A DNA stretch of 64,000 nucleotides from a bacterium 1XD42-76 (GTDB taxonomy: Bacteria; Bacillota; Clostridia; Lachnospirales; Lachnospiraceae). Under the pieces are notes generated by a model. That model searched no databases. It had not been told where the DNA came from and worked only from the letters and a program-made list of their open reading frames with translations. The position numbers and the translations under genes are program-made. Positions 17,370-25,997 of the stretch are shown piece after piece (the stretch's first letter is position 1; every line of letters begins with the position of its first letter). The DNA lies in assembly GCA_009917545.1 (NCBI GenBank), contig QZDW01000011.1, positions 62,001-126,000 of the forward strand, written 5' to 3'.

Positions 17370-18119
17370 ATGTATCAGGTTGGAATCGACATCGGCTCCA
17401 GCGCAGCCAAGGCCGCTGTCCTTAATGAGGGGAAGCTGGTTAAGACGCTTCTTCTGGACACAGGGTTTTCCGGCAGGAATACAGCGGACAGGATATACGG
17501 GATGCTTGAGCAGGAAGGAATCACGAAGGAGAATGCCGCCTATGTGGCAACTGGCTACGGAAGGATCTCAGTTCCCTATGCTGATAGGACCGTGACGGAA
17601 ATCACTTGCCACGGCAAAGGTTCCTGGTTTCTGTTTCAGGAGAATGGAACCGTCATAGACGTCGGAGGCCAGGACACGAAGGGGATTATGCTAAAAAACG
17701 GGCGGATTATGAAGTTTGTCATGAACGATAAATGCTCTGCCGGTACAGGGAAATTTCTGGAGGTCATGACAAACCGCCTGGGGCTGACATTAGAAGAGCT
17801 CTCAGGGCTGGCATCTTTGGGAAATCCGGTCGTCATCAGCTCTATGTGCACTGTATTTGCCGAGTCGGAAGTAATAAGTCTCATCGGAAAGGGAACTCCG
17901 CGTGAAGATATTGCATTTGGTATCGTCGAATCGGTTGTGGAGAAGGTCGTACAGCTCATCTCCCAGGTACAGGGAGATCAGTATTTTCTGACAGGTGGTC
18001 TTTGTGAGGACGAATATTTCTGTGGACGCCTGTCACATTCATTGAAAGCGCCAGTGAAAAGCATGCCTGAGGCCCGCTATGCGGGAGCCATCGGGGCAGC
18101 TCTTTTAGCTGAGGAATAG
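17370..18119 (+). CDS. 2-hydroxyacyl-CoA dehydratase activase / ATP-dependent reductase activator
   Basis: The 249-residue ASKHA-fold ATPase belongs to the BadF/BcrA/HgdC family. GIDIGSSAAKAAV (residues 5-17) is the phosphate loop and VIDVGGQDTKGI the second nucleotide motif. C122 in NDKCSAGTGKFLE and C160 in ISSMCTVFAESEV are the two cysteines per subunit that hold a [4Fe-4S] cluster at the dimer interface in HgdC. Such proteins inject low-potential electrons into a partner iron-sulfur reductase with ATP hydrolysis. The ATG has AGGAGGAGGAC upstream. The partner gene follows 15 bases later, so the pair is an operon. Confidence 0.9.
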   Translation: MYQVGIDIGSSAAKAAVLNEGKLVKTLLLDTGFSGRNTADRIYGMLEQEGITKENAAYVATGYGRISVPYADRTVTEITCHGKGSWFLFQENGTVIDVGGQDTKGIMLKNGRIMKFVMNDKCSAGTGKFLEVMTNRLGLTLEELSGLASLGNPVVISSMCTVFAESEVISLIGKGTPREDIAFGIVESVVEKVVQLISQVQGDQYFLTGGLCEDEYFCGRLSHSLKAPVKSMPEARYAGAIGAALLAEE

Positions 18120-18134
18120 CGAGGAGGAACCAAT

Positions 18135-19292
18135 ATGGAGGAACATACAGGACTGCCAAAAACATTTGAGGAGTTTGTGGAGGCCAGAAAACAGGGCTTT
18201 CTGACTGTAAAGGAGTTTAAGGAAAATGGCGGGAAGCTGGCTGGCTGTCTCTGCTCTTATACTCCGCACGAGATTCTGGATGCAGCAGGGGTGGCGACGG
18301 TCGGCCTTTGCGGAACCAGTAATGAGACGATTCCGGACGCGGAAAAGGTACTGCCAAAGAACTTGTGCCCGTTGATTAAGAGCACATATGGCTTTGCATA
18401 CTCAGACAAATGTCCATATACGTATTTTTCTGACATTATCATCGGAGAAACGACATGTGACGGCAAAAAAAAGATGTATGAACTGCTGGCAGAACTGAAG
18501 GATGTACATATTTTGCAGCTCCCGCAGGGACAGGACAGGCCCTACGCCAAAGATATCTGGTATGAGGAGATCTGCCTTTTCAGGGAAGCGATGGAGAAGA
18601 AATTTGGTGTGGAGATTACGGAAGAAAATCTCCGCAAGGCTGTTAAGAAAAGAAACCGCCTGAGGAAAGCACTTTGCAGTATGTATCAGTTACAGGAGAC
18701 CTGCCCTCCGGCTCTGAAAGGAACAGAAATGATGCTGGCATTGCAGCAGGGCACCTTTACTTTTGATCTGGAAAAGCAGATTGCCAACATCGAGAACAAG
18801 GTGGAGCAGGCCAGGAAAGCATATGCGGCTGGCGAGCGTCCGGTCAGTGCCTCAGCAAAGCGGATCCTGCTCACAGGATGCCCGTCCGGCGGCGTGATTC
18901 AGAAGGTGGGAATGGTTATTGAAAATAACGGCGGAGTCATTGTCTGCCTGGATGACTGCAGTGGAGAGAGGACAAATAAGCTCCTGATTGATGAAAATGC
19001 AGATGATATCCTGCGGGCAATCGCGGACCGCTACCTTTCCATTCATTGTTCTGTGATGACGCCAAATGACGGCCGCATCGACAATACAAAAGAAATGGTT
19101 GAGAAATACAAGGTAGACGGGGTGATCGAGGTCGTGCTTCAGGCGTGCCACACCTTTAATGTGGAGGCGACGCAGATGCGGCGTATGGTAGAGGATGCCG
19201 GTATACCGTATATGAAGCTGGAGACCGATTATGCCACATCCGACAGCGGACAGCTCGAGACGAGGATTGCGGCTTTTATCGAGACACTGTAA
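18135..19292 (+). CDS. Single-subunit 2-hydroxyacyl-CoA dehydratase family protein, double-cubane-cluster type
   Basis: A 385-residue protein of the HgdB/FldBC/BcrBC superfamily. Cysteines suited to iron-sulfur binding occur in [52 protein letters not shown] and [11 protein letters not shown] classical dehydratase has two different subunits; here one gene follows one activator, the layout of double-cubane-cluster proteins such as E. coli YjiM with YjiL, which catalyse ATP-driven reductions of small molecules. The natural substrate is unknown. The neighbouring selD/yedF genes invite, but do not prove, a link with selenium or sulfur metabolism. Confidence 0.85.
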   Translation: MEEHTGLPKTFEEFVEARKQGFLTVKEFKENGGKLAGCLCSYTPHEILDAAGVATVGLCGTSNETIPDAEKVLPKNLCPLIKSTYGFAYSDKCPYTYFSDIIIGETTCDGKKKMYELLAELKDVHILQLPQGQDRPYAKDIWYEEICLFREAMEKKFGVEITEENLRKAVKKRNRLRKALCSMYQLQETCPPALKGTEMMLALQQGTFTFDLEKQIANIENKVEQARKAYAAGERPVSASAKRILLTGCPSGGVIQKVGMVIENNGGVIVCLDDCSGERTNKLLIDENADDILRAIADRYLSIHCSVMTPNDGRIDNTKEMVEKYKVDGVIEVVLQACHTFNVEATQMRRMVEDAGIPYMKLETDYATSDSGQLETRIAAFIETL

Positions 19293-19389
19293 GAAGTACT
19301 GTACTGTTTTTTTATTTCCGGAGAACCGGTCAGATGTCCGTATCACCGATAGCCTGAAAAGGGGATACGGCTGGTTAGAGCGCGCGTTG

Positions 19390-20196
19390 TCATGTGGCAG
19401 AAGATGCCTGTGACAACGCGTGTTGTATTATGGAATGAACAAGGGCAGCGCCAAGGAGCATTGCCGCAATGTAGATCATGATTCCCGGAAATATCCCCAA
19501 AGTGACGGAGATTTGGTGGAAAAATGGCTGCCCGGAGGGACGGAATGGGGATATGTAAAACATTTCCGCACCAGAGGCCGGCCCAGCGGCCGTATTGATT
19601 GCGAGGGCGGTAAGACAGCATAAAAAATAGAGCGGGAGCGTCCTCAAAAACCCGCGCCGGCAAAGATCGGAAGTACCTGATATTGCGCAGAACAGTCCTA
19701 TGAAAATAAGGATAAAATGCCAGATAAATCCGTGCAGGGTCAGCGTCCAATAGGGGTGCATGAGCCCGGGAGGAACCGCGAGGGCCATGATGCCGCCCAG
19801 AATACCGAAATCCTGTAAAAAGGAGGTACACACAGAAGCGTATTGTTTCCATCCGGGAAGGAATGGCAGCAGACAGAGATACATGGGAATACTGCAGAGC
19901 TGAAAGGGAAAATACCACCAGTCAAAGTGTCTGTCATTTACGATGAAAAAAAGGAAAGCCTGCTTATAGAGTTCCATGAGCACAAGAAGGAGGCCGCAGA
20001 CGGAGAGCGTGCGGCCGACAGTAGAAACGGGCGATTCGGACTTCCTGGCTCTGTGTCCAAGCACCCGCGCAAGGAACCAGGCAGTAAAAACACCGGCAGT
20101 TGTCAGGAGCAGATGAAAAGCAGAACAGGGGGCCGGCGGCTGCATTTGCCAGTCGGTTGCATGCAAAAGGAGCCTGAGCCATTCGGTAAGGGCCAT
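19390..20196 (-). CDS. YwaF/TIGR02206-type integral membrane protein
   Basis: 268 residues with about seven hydrophobic segments. Family landmarks are FFIVNDRHFDWWYFPFQLCSIPMYLCLLPF, FLQDFGILGGIMALAVPPGLMHPYWTLTLHGFIWHFILIFIGLF and INTAAGPASGAEMFYIS. The family is conserved in Firmicutes but has no established function. AAAGGATTG precedes the ATG. Transcribed towards the dehydratase gene, with a 97-base convergent gap. Confidence 0.8.
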   Translation of the reverse strand: MALTEWLRLLLHATDWQMQPPAPCSAFHLLLTTAGVFTAWFLARVLGHRARKSESPVSTVGRTLSVCGLLLVLMELYKQAFLFFIVNDRHFDWWYFPFQLCSIPMYLCLLPFLPGWKQYASVCTSFLQDFGILGGIMALAVPPGLMHPYWTLTLHGFIWHFILIFIGLFCAISGTSDLCRRGFLRTLPLYFLCCLTALAINTAAGPASGAEMFYISPFRPSGQPFFHQISVTLGIFPGIMIYIAAMLLGAALVHSIIQHALSQASSAT

Positions 20197-20268
20197 GTTT
20201 TATCAATCCTTTCTCTTTTCTATTGGAAATGAACACGCAAAATGCCGTCTGGGATTCATTCTGCTGGA

Positions 20269-20297
20269 ATTATAGCATACACCGTTTTCAGCTGCAA
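20269..20297 (-). promoter_or_regulatory. Promoter of the YwaF-like gene
   Basis: On the minus strand TTGCAG (20297-20292) and TATAAT (20274-20269) are 17 bases apart, and the -10 is extended by TGC. Confidence 0.7.
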
Positions 20298-20401
20298 GAC
20301 GGATTAAGCTGACCTGGCTTTTCCTGATTTTACATCCGCTTCCCGCCTTCGGCTTCTGACTTGCCGGGAAAGCTTTTTTCCATGATTAGCCAAGTTGTGA
20401 G

Positions 20402-20430
20402 TGGACAAAAGGGAAAATGGTATTTATAAT
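20402..20430 (+). promoter_or_regulatory. Promoter of the bacteriohemerythrin gene
   Basis: TGGACA (20402-20407) and TATAAT (20425-20430) are separated by 17 bases. The transcript would have a leader of about 235 bases that includes dispersed repeat copy C. Confidence 0.6.
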
Positions 20431-20583
20431 AGGAAGTGTTTGTGACATCACCATAAGCGAAGGGGGAGGGCTGTAAGCTTCTGGCAGGTATGCGAAAACA
20501 GAATAGGAGGTGCCGCTTTGCCGGTCTTGTATTGGCACTGTTCAACGTCGGAGCTCTGAACGTTCACAATACCTTTAAAAGTA

Positions 20584-20660
20584 ACCTTCATGCGCCCACG
20601 AGTGAGCGCACTAAATTGCCTGCGGCGATGGACTTTCACAGTAACTTGCAGAAATCGGGA
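20584..20660 (+). repeat. Dispersed repeat copy C in the bacteriohemerythrin leader
   Basis: AACCTTCATGCGCCCAC-GA-GTGAGCGCAC forms the head hairpin, then GCCTGCGGCGATGG and CTTTCACAGTAA. Compared with copy B at 16774 it lacks about 40 internal bases but keeps both ends. It ends about 10 bases before the ribosome site. Confidence 0.75.
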
Positions 20661-20673
20661 GGTAGGACTCTTT

Positions 20674-21603
20674 ATGGAAAAGATCTTGTGGGACGATAAA
20701 TTTAAAATTGGCGTGGATAAGGTAGATAAGGCGCATGCCAAGCTTTTTCGGATCGTACATAAGTTGTTTGATATGTCTGAGGATGTGGAAGCCAATCCGA
20801 CTAAATACAGGGAAGGGCTCAAATACCTTGAGGCATATTCTATGATACATTTCTCAGAAGAAGAAGCATATATGCGTTCGATCCGTTACAAAGGATATGC
20901 ACAGCATAAACGGCTCCATGATAATTTCAGGGATAAGACGTTGGTGGCTTTAAAGAAAGACCTGGAAATGTCTTCCTATTCTGCAAACGCGGTTCAGCGC
21001 TTTGCGGAAATTATGAATAACTGGCTGGCAGAGCATATTACGAGAGAGGATCAGGCGATTGTCGGCAGAGTGATAGCGAAAAAAGGTTTTGACCTTTCCT
21101 CACAGGTTCCTATCATATCCAGGGCAGTCAATAAGGCTGCGATGGAGATATTTCAGCTGGAGGCAACTCTGGTCAGCTCGGAATATAAGGGACAGAATAT
21201 AGGCGAGGCATTTTACTGCCAGAACTGTTATGATATGGATGGCGGGATTCGGATTCAGGTTTTGATGGGAGTGGAAGAATCTCTGATGCTGCACGGAGCC
21301 GGACGGCTCAGCGGGATGCGTGTAGTACAGCCCAATGAAATAACGGAATCCGCAGTACGGCGGATTTTTGAACTGCTCTTTCAAAATGTGACAAAAGTGT
21401 TTCGGATTGAAGAAGAGAGCAAGATAGATAAGGATAATCGGCTGACCCGGGATGAATTCCGCACGGAATTTATGAAGGGCTATCCGTGCAATCTGTTGTT
21501 CAGCACAAGGAATGGATACTTTGCCTTTTGCTATCGAAGCTGGCGGGCAAAAGGCCAGAAAAATAAGGCATCAGAAGAGAGTAAGGAGAACGGAGCTGAT
21601 TAA
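20674..21603 (+). CDS. Bacteriohemerythrin with C-terminal CheX-like region
   Basis: Residues 1-135 are a hemerythrin domain with every di-iron ligand in place: H21 (first helix), H59, E63, H78, H82, H121 and D126. It therefore should bind oxygen or sense it. Residues 140-300 form a second domain (VNKAAMEIFQLEATLVSSE..., SAVRRIFELLFQNVTKVF) whose pattern resembles the CheX/chemotaxis phosphatase-like fold; this is a weak inference. The total is 309 residues, twice a simple bacteriohemerythrin. The start at 20674 has GGGAGGTAGG upstream; the ATG-less extension to 20590 is repeat sequence. A strong terminator follows. Confidence 0.85.
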   Translation: MEKILWDDKFKIGVDKVDKAHAKLFRIVHKLFDMSEDVEANPTKYREGLKYLEAYSMIHFSEEEAYMRSIRYKGYAQHKRLHDNFRDKTLVALKKDLEMSSYSANAVQRFAEIMNNWLAEHITREDQAIVGRVIAKKGFDLSSQVPIISRAVNKAAMEIFQLEATLVSSEYKGQNIGEAFYCQNCYDMDGGIRIQVLMGVEESLMLHGAGRLSGMRVVQPNEITESAVRRIFELLFQNVTKVFRIEEESKIDKDNRLTRDEFRTEFMKGYPCNLLFSTRNGYFAFCYRSWRAKGQKNKASEESKENGAD

Positions 21604-21619
21604 GCCTTTCCAAAAGGGG

Positions 21620-21660
21620 GCCGCTACAAAACTGTAAAGGTTTTGCAGCGGCTTTTTTTT
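21620..21660 (+). terminator. Strong intrinsic terminator after bacteriohemerythrin
   Basis: GCCGCTACAAAAC pairs with GTTTTGCAGCGGC with a single mismatch, followed by eight T. Confidence 0.9.
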
Positions 21661-21721
21661 CCGTAAATGCAAGTAGTTCAGGTGCATTTGATATATATGA
21701 AGAAAGCGTAGCTGTTATGAA

Positions 21722-22981
21722 TCAGGCTTTGGCAGGAACCTGTACTTCCTCAGCATGAATTTCTCCAGCGTCAATCAGCGCATTTTTGGTGAGTGTAGGC
21801 CCGATCAACTCATAGACCAGCACCGAAAAAAGAAGGACATTGCGTACCATTTCGCCATCAGAAAGGGAAGCGGCAGTGAGAGCCATTCCTAAAGCAACCC
21901 CGGCCTGCGGCAGGAGTGTGATTCCCAAATGCCTCTGAACGTTTTTGGTGCATCCGGTAAGGGCACAACTACTGTATGCCCCGAAGATTTTCCCGGCAGC
22001 GCGGGAAATGATATACACGGCACCGATGAGAAGGACAATGGGATTACGGAGAATCTTCAGGTCCAACTCTGCGCCGGAGAGAATGAAAAAGAGGATGGAC
22101 AGCGGCGTTGTCCATCGGTCAAGCCGCTCCATGAGGGCGGCAGAGGTACTGCAGACATTACAGAATACAGTGCCGGTCATCATACATACCAGCAGAAGAG
22201 AGAATCCACAATGAATCGGACCAACCTTAAATTCAAGCATGGAAAGACTCACAGTCAGCAGTACGAAGGCAACAGAAAGGGATACCCGGTTGCCGCGAGA
22301 ATGGAAATAACGCTCGCTCCAGTCCAGAATAAATCCGGCAACAGCACCCAGAAGGAGAGATAGTACGATCTCAACGAACGGCTCAACGACTACAGTGAGT
22401 ACGCTGATCCCGCCCTGCTCAAGGGCGCCGGCAATGCCAAACGAGACGGAAAACAGTACCAACCCCACAGCATCGTCAATGGCAACCACCATTAGCAGAA
22501 GCTTTGTAAGCGGCCCGTCTGCCTGGTACTGGCGGACTACCATAAGAGTGGCAGCAGGAGCCGTAGCGGCGGCGATTGCGCCCAGAGTGATAGCAGAGGG
22601 CAGAGAAAGCGCTGCCGGAAAGAGCAGATGGAGGGCAATCAAAGCGGTATCAACAATGATAGTCGTGACGACCGCCTGAAGAATTCCTATGGTAATGGCC
22701 TGCCGCCCCATACTGCGAAGTTCGGAAATACGGAACTCATTGCCGATCGTAAAGGCGATAAAGCCCAGCGCTGTGTCAGAGAAAACCTCAAATGTTTTAA
22801 TGTCTGACATCGTGTGAAATCCGACACCTGAAAAATCCAGACGCCCTATACAGTAAGGCCCCAGAAGCAGACCTGTAATAAGATAGGCCGTAACGGCAGG
22901 CAGTCCGGCTTTTTTTGCCAGCCGCGACATAAGCAATCCCCCGATGAGGGAAAGTGAAATACAAAGAAGTGTATTTTGCAT
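21722..22981 (-). CDS. Cation:proton antiporter, CPA2 family
   Basis: A 419-residue membrane protein with about 11-12 hydrophobic segments. ISLSLIGGLLMSRLAKKAGLPAVTAYLITGLLLGP is the canonical N-terminus of Na+/H+ exchanger-type proteins, and AIDDAVGLVLFSV carries the paired aspartates expected of an electrogenic antiporter. It should exchange Na+ or K+ for protons across the cytoplasmic membrane. MQNTLLC at 22981 is taken as the start, with AAAGGTG nine bases upstream, in preference to 23008. The gene is alone and convergent with the bacteriohemerythrin gene. Confidence 0.88.
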   Translation of the reverse strand: MQNTLLCISLSLIGGLLMSRLAKKAGLPAVTAYLITGLLLGPYCIGRLDFSGVGFHTMSDIKTFEVFSDTALGFIAFTIGNEFRISELRSMGRQAITIGILQAVVTTIIVDTALIALHLLFPAALSLPSAITLGAIAAATAPAATLMVVRQYQADGPLTKLLLMVVAIDDAVGLVLFSVSFGIAGALEQGGISVLTVVVEPFVEIVLSLLLGAVAGFILDWSERYFHSRGNRVSLSVAFVLLTVSLSMLEFKVGPIHCGFSLLLVCMMTGTVFCNVCSTSAALMERLDRWTTPLSILFFILSGAELDLKILRNPIVLLIGAVYIISRAAGKIFGAYSSCALTGCTKNVQRHLGITLLPQAGVALGMALTAASLSDGEMVRNVLLFSVLVYELIGPTLTKNALIDAGEIHAEEVQVPAKA

Positions 22982-23363
22982 GATGACAACACCTTTCCCA
23001 GACTGCATCTGTCCGGCAGTCTGATTTGTTTTGTTCCAGAATCAAAGATATCACTTTTTATGGAAAAATCAAGTAAAATGCAAAGAAGAATACGAAAAAT
23101 TAACATAGAAAATATCCGAGTCACGATGGAGAAAAATGTTGAATTTTACCAAAAAACGGACACTGGACTGCCACATTTTTGATTTGATTATGTGAAAAAC
23201 AGAGAGGAAATACAGAAAGTTAAATAAAAAAATATATAAATTCACAAAACTACAACAATTCAGTCAGCCTGAATTGTTGTAAAATGTATTATCAGCCTGG
23301 GCAGCCTGAACTTTTCGCGGAAAATCAGGAGTTCAGATGGTTCAGAGCGCAGCTTTTCATTGC
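22982..23363. other. Non-coding gap, with an AT-rich core
   Basis: There is no gene in these 380 bases. The section 23190-23260 is A/T-rich. A 13-base perfect inverted repeat at 23251-23281 is annotated separately as a minus-strand terminator. Confidence 0.6.
23238..23281 (-). terminator. Hairpin terminator of the DUF2971 gene
   Basis: TACAACAATTCAG and CTGAATTGTTGTA are perfect complements around a five-base loop. On the minus strand GTTTTGTG and an A/T-rich tail follow, so it most likely ends the minus-strand gene at 23364. Confidence 0.6.
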
Positions 23364-24206
23364 TTATTTTGGAGACCGCCGCAGAGGGCAGTTGGACAAA
23401 GAGACATGCTCTGCAAGCGTACACAGACCATTGTCACGCAAATAATCCTGGAGGATCCAGGTGGCCTGAGTCGATTCCGGGCCGATGATGATTTCGGCAA
23501 TCAGCTCTTCGAGGCCGATGCCGGCTTTTTTACACATGGACACGACATCCAGAGGATAGTATTTCTTGATACGCTCTGTTGTGATATGGTAGCAGGGCTT
23601 TACATCAAAGGACTCTGTTTCAAAAGGGGAAATAACCAGGCGGACCTCTTTTTCTGAAGAAAAGGAAGGATGCTTAAAGGCCACAGAGCAGACCCAGGCA
23701 TGGTTGAGGGCCCGGAGAATATCGGGATCCTCCCCGGACAGTTCGAATTTATCTTTTACGAGCCGGTAGAATACATCAACCAGTTTATGTTCGGTCATAT
23801 CGTCCTGATAGAAAACAGTCTGAAGCGACAGATTGCCCTCTGCCATTTTCTGCAGGCATCCACCATGAAAGGCAATACATACGCCGCGGCCTCGGTTTCC
23901 GTAACGTTCCCACTGAGCGGCGTCGTCACGGTAGAGAGAAAAACAGGCAGCATAGGCAGAATAAGCAAAATCCCTTTTTAACGCTTCCTGGAACAGCCGG
24001 CGTACCTTGTCTGCCCGCTCCAAATCCCCGTCTTTTTCAAGCCTTTTAGCAACCGCACTGCATAATCCGCTCATAAAAAGGCGCATTTCCGCTGCGTCAT
24101 TCATGTTTAGAACATTATTGACTCGAAGCTGTGCACAGTGAAGAATTCCGTTCAGCGCCTGAAAGTCAGTATAATGATAGAGAATGTCATTTCCGTATCC
24201 GCCCAT
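23364..24206 (-). CDS. DUF2971 domain protein
   Basis: The 280-residue cytoplasmic protein starts MGGYGNDILYHYTDFQALNGILHCAQLRVNNVLNMNDAAEM. YHYT at the start, the LNDxxE-like NMNDAAEM, the YAACFSLYRDDAAQWERYGNRGRGVCIAF block (C-FS-----WxxY--G--G--I-F) and a basic HPSFSSEKEVRLV segment define DUF2971. Its biochemical role is unknown; family members are scattered through accessory regions. The ATG at 24206 has AGGAGG nine bases ahead; the open frame runs back to 24815 but has no start signal there. Confidence 0.8.
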   Translation of the reverse strand: MGGYGNDILYHYTDFQALNGILHCAQLRVNNVLNMNDAAEMRLFMSGLCSAVAKRLEKDGDLERADKVRRLFQEALKRDFAYSAYAACFSLYRDDAAQWERYGNRGRGVCIAFHGGCLQKMAEGNLSLQTVFYQDDMTEHKLVDVFYRLVKDKFELSGEDPDILRALNHAWVCSVAFKHPSFSSEKEVRLVISPFETESFDVKPCYHITTERIKKYYPLDVVSMCKKAGIGLEELIAEIIIGPESTQATWILQDYLRDNGLCTLAEHVSLSNCPLRRSPK

Positions 24207-24398
24207 TGTTTGATGCCTCCTGTCTGTGATAAAACGTTCCGGTAACAGTTTTGACCGGACCATAATAGCATGTCCTGCCAAACGTGTAGACTCTAAAAGC
24301 AGTATAAAGGATATTACGGGGAAAGACAAGGGCTGATACGAATTCCCTGCATATTGGACACGCAATCGCCAGGACGGGCATAGGATATAGTAAAAAAT

Positions 24399-24440
24399 CC
24401 GATATGCCGGCACGTCAGAGTGCGGCGAACGGCATATCGG
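24399..24440 (+). promoter_or_regulatory. Perfect 11-base inverted repeat abutting a ribosome site
   Basis: CCGATATGCCG (24399-24409) and CGGCATATCGG (24430-24440) are exact complements with a 20-base spacer. The second arm ends immediately before AAAGGAGG of the CHAP-LysM gene. It could be an operator or an RNA hairpin that limits translation. Confidence 0.55.
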
Positions 24441-24452
24441 AAAGGAGGCATT

Positions 24453-25133
24453 ATGACAGAAAAGCAACTGAGAGAAAAGCTTGTGAGTACCGCCAAAGGA
24501 TGGCTTGGTCTGAGGGAAAGCAATGGTTCCTATAAAAAAATTGTGGATCTCTATAATTCTGTAAAACCACTGCCAAGGGGCTACCGGGTGAAATACCGTG
24601 ACAACTGGTGCGCGGTGTTCGTCAGTGCGGCAGGCATGGCAGCAGGGATGTCCGATATCATTCTGCGGGAATGCGGGTGCGGAGCTATGATCGGGCTTTA
24701 CGAGGCAGCCGGTCACTGGCAGGAAAACGACGCGTACAGGCCAAAGCCGGGGGATATCGTGTTCTATGACTGGCAGGACAGCGGAAAGGGCGATAATGTA
24801 GGTTATCCGGAGCATGTGGGGATCGTCTGCCGTGTCACCGGCAGCATGATCACAGTGATTGAAGGAAATAAGAATGATGCCGTAGAATACCGAAAGATTC
24901 CGGTAAACGGCAGATATATCAGAGGGTACGGCCTCCCTGATTATGAGAGCAAGGCGGAAAAAGAACAGGAAGCGGCCGGGGAAGAACCTGTCCGTGTATA
25001 CACGGTACAGGCCGGCGACACTCTAAGTAAAATTGCCCGGAAATATAATACGACCGTCGCCGCATTGGTAAAGCGAAACCATATTAAAAATGCTGACCGC
25101 ATCGACGTAGGGCAGGTTCTGGAACTTGGCTAG
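24453..25133 (+). CDS. CHAP-type peptidoglycan hydrolase with C-terminal LysM
   Basis: 226 residues. Residues about 10-165 form a CHAP amidase/endopeptidase domain with the nucleophile C53 in NWCAVFVS, H121 in YPEHVGIV and a likely third residue N139. Residues 182-226 (YTVQAGDTLSKIARKYNTT...IDVGQVLEL) are one LysM peptidoglycan-binding repeat. There is no signal peptide or transmembrane segment, which is the plan of a phage endolysin rather than a housekeeping autolysin. No other phage gene is nearby. The start has AAAGGAGG four bases upstream and is headed by a perfect inverted repeat. Confidence 0.85.
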   Translation: MTEKQLREKLVSTAKGWLGLRESNGSYKKIVDLYNSVKPLPRGYRVKYRDNWCAVFVSAAGMAAGMSDIILRECGCGAMIGLYEAAGHWQENDAYRPKPGDIVFYDWQDSGKGDNVGYPEHVGIVCRVTGSMITVIEGNKNDAVEYRKIPVNGRYIRGYGLPDYESKAEKEQEAAGEEPVRVYTVQAGDTLSKIARKYNTTVAALVKRNHIKNADRIDVGQVLELG

Positions 25134-25148
25134 CCCCAAACGGTATCG

Positions 25149-25196
25149 AAAACTCTGAGAAAACGCCGGATTAAGTAGTGTTTTCTCAGAGTTTTT
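25149..25196 (+). terminator. Intrinsic terminator of the CHAP-LysM gene
   Basis: AAACTCTGAGAAAAC pairs with GTTTTCTCAGAGTTT and is followed by T residues. Confidence 0.85.
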
Positions 25197-25249
25197 GGCA
25201 GAAGAACACGGATCTGAAGGGAGTATAGGGATTTTGCCGATGATAATGC

Positions 25250-25390
25250 CCGGCATGCAGGCATGCTGCCAAACGCAGATACGCGGCAGACTCTCTATGT
25301 GCACGAGTCGAGTCGGTAGTTTTACATTCATGCCGTCAAAATGCAGATGCGCGATAGACTCTGCTGAACGCTACATGCAGGAATTTTACA
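25250..25390 (+). repeat. Weak repeat stretch with 17-nt-multiple spacing
   Basis: GCAGATACGCGGCAGACTCT (near 25275) and GCAGATGCGCGATAGACTCT (near 25343) are 68 bases apart, and a further ATGCAGG follows 34 bases later. The spacings are multiples of 17, as in the array at 17060, but the intervening units are badly eroded. Confidence 0.4.
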
Positions 25391-25406
25391 TATGGGACAC
25401 ATAAAT

Positions 25407-25985
25407 TCAGGGGACATTTTCTTCCTGAGGAGTATGCTCCAGAAAACATCCCTCTTCATGGGAATAGATCACGCCAATCGCCTGGAGATAAGCGTAAATG
25501 ATGGTAGTCCCGACAAACTTCATACCGCGCTTTTTCAGGTCAGCAGACACTGCATCCGAAAGCGCGGAATGCGTCAGTCCTTTTTCATACACAACCTTGT
25601 TCCCGGTCCAATGCCAGATATAGTTGGAAAAGCTCTGATATTCCTGCCTGATCTCGCGGAATATTCTGGCATTGGTGACAGCGGCACGTATCTTTAACCG
25701 ATTGCGTATGATTTGGGGATTTTCCATCAAACGAGCCAGAGCTGTCTCGTCATAAGCACAGACCTTTTCAAGATCAAAGCGGTCAAAGGCCTGACGGAAG
25801 GCCTCGCGCTTATTTAAAACGCACTCCCATGATAAGCCCGCCTGAAAGGATTCCAGAATCAACATTTCAAATAACTGATGGTCGTCATGTACGGGAACAC
25901 CCCATTCCTCGTCGTGATAGCAAAGATATGCGCTGTTTTTGGGATTTGCCCACCAGCATCGTATTTTACCGTCTGTCCATTCCAT
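25407..25985 (-). CDS. tag: DNA-3-methyladenine glycosylase I (Tag)
   Basis: Base-excision repair enzyme that removes 3-methyladenine. The 192-residue protein starts MEWTDGKIRCWWANPKNSAYLCYHDEEWGVPVHDDHQLFEMLILESFQAGLSWECVLNKREAFR, a clear Tag N-terminus with the helix-hairpin-helix core. Metal-binding residues are expected from the N-terminal Cys, a His and C-terminal residues. It lies 12 bases after the prolyl-tRNA deacylase gene on the same strand with its own AGGAGG site, so the two form a small operon. Confidence 0.95.
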   Translation of the reverse strand: MEWTDGKIRCWWANPKNSAYLCYHDEEWGVPVHDDHQLFEMLILESFQAGLSWECVLNKREAFRQAFDRFDLEKVCAYDETALARLMENPQIIRNRLKIRAAVTNARIFREIRQEYQSFSNYIWHWTGNKVVYEKGLTHSALSDAVSADLKKRGMKFVGTTIIYAYLQAIGVIYSHEEGCFLEHTPQEENVP

Positions 25986-25997
25986 ATAACAGGCCTC

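Noticed and set aside
24207-24815. Extension of the DUF2971 protein to 483 codons
   Set aside because: No ribosome site at 24815, the extra part is antisense to the CHAP-LysM gene, and AGGAGG precedes the ATG at 24206.
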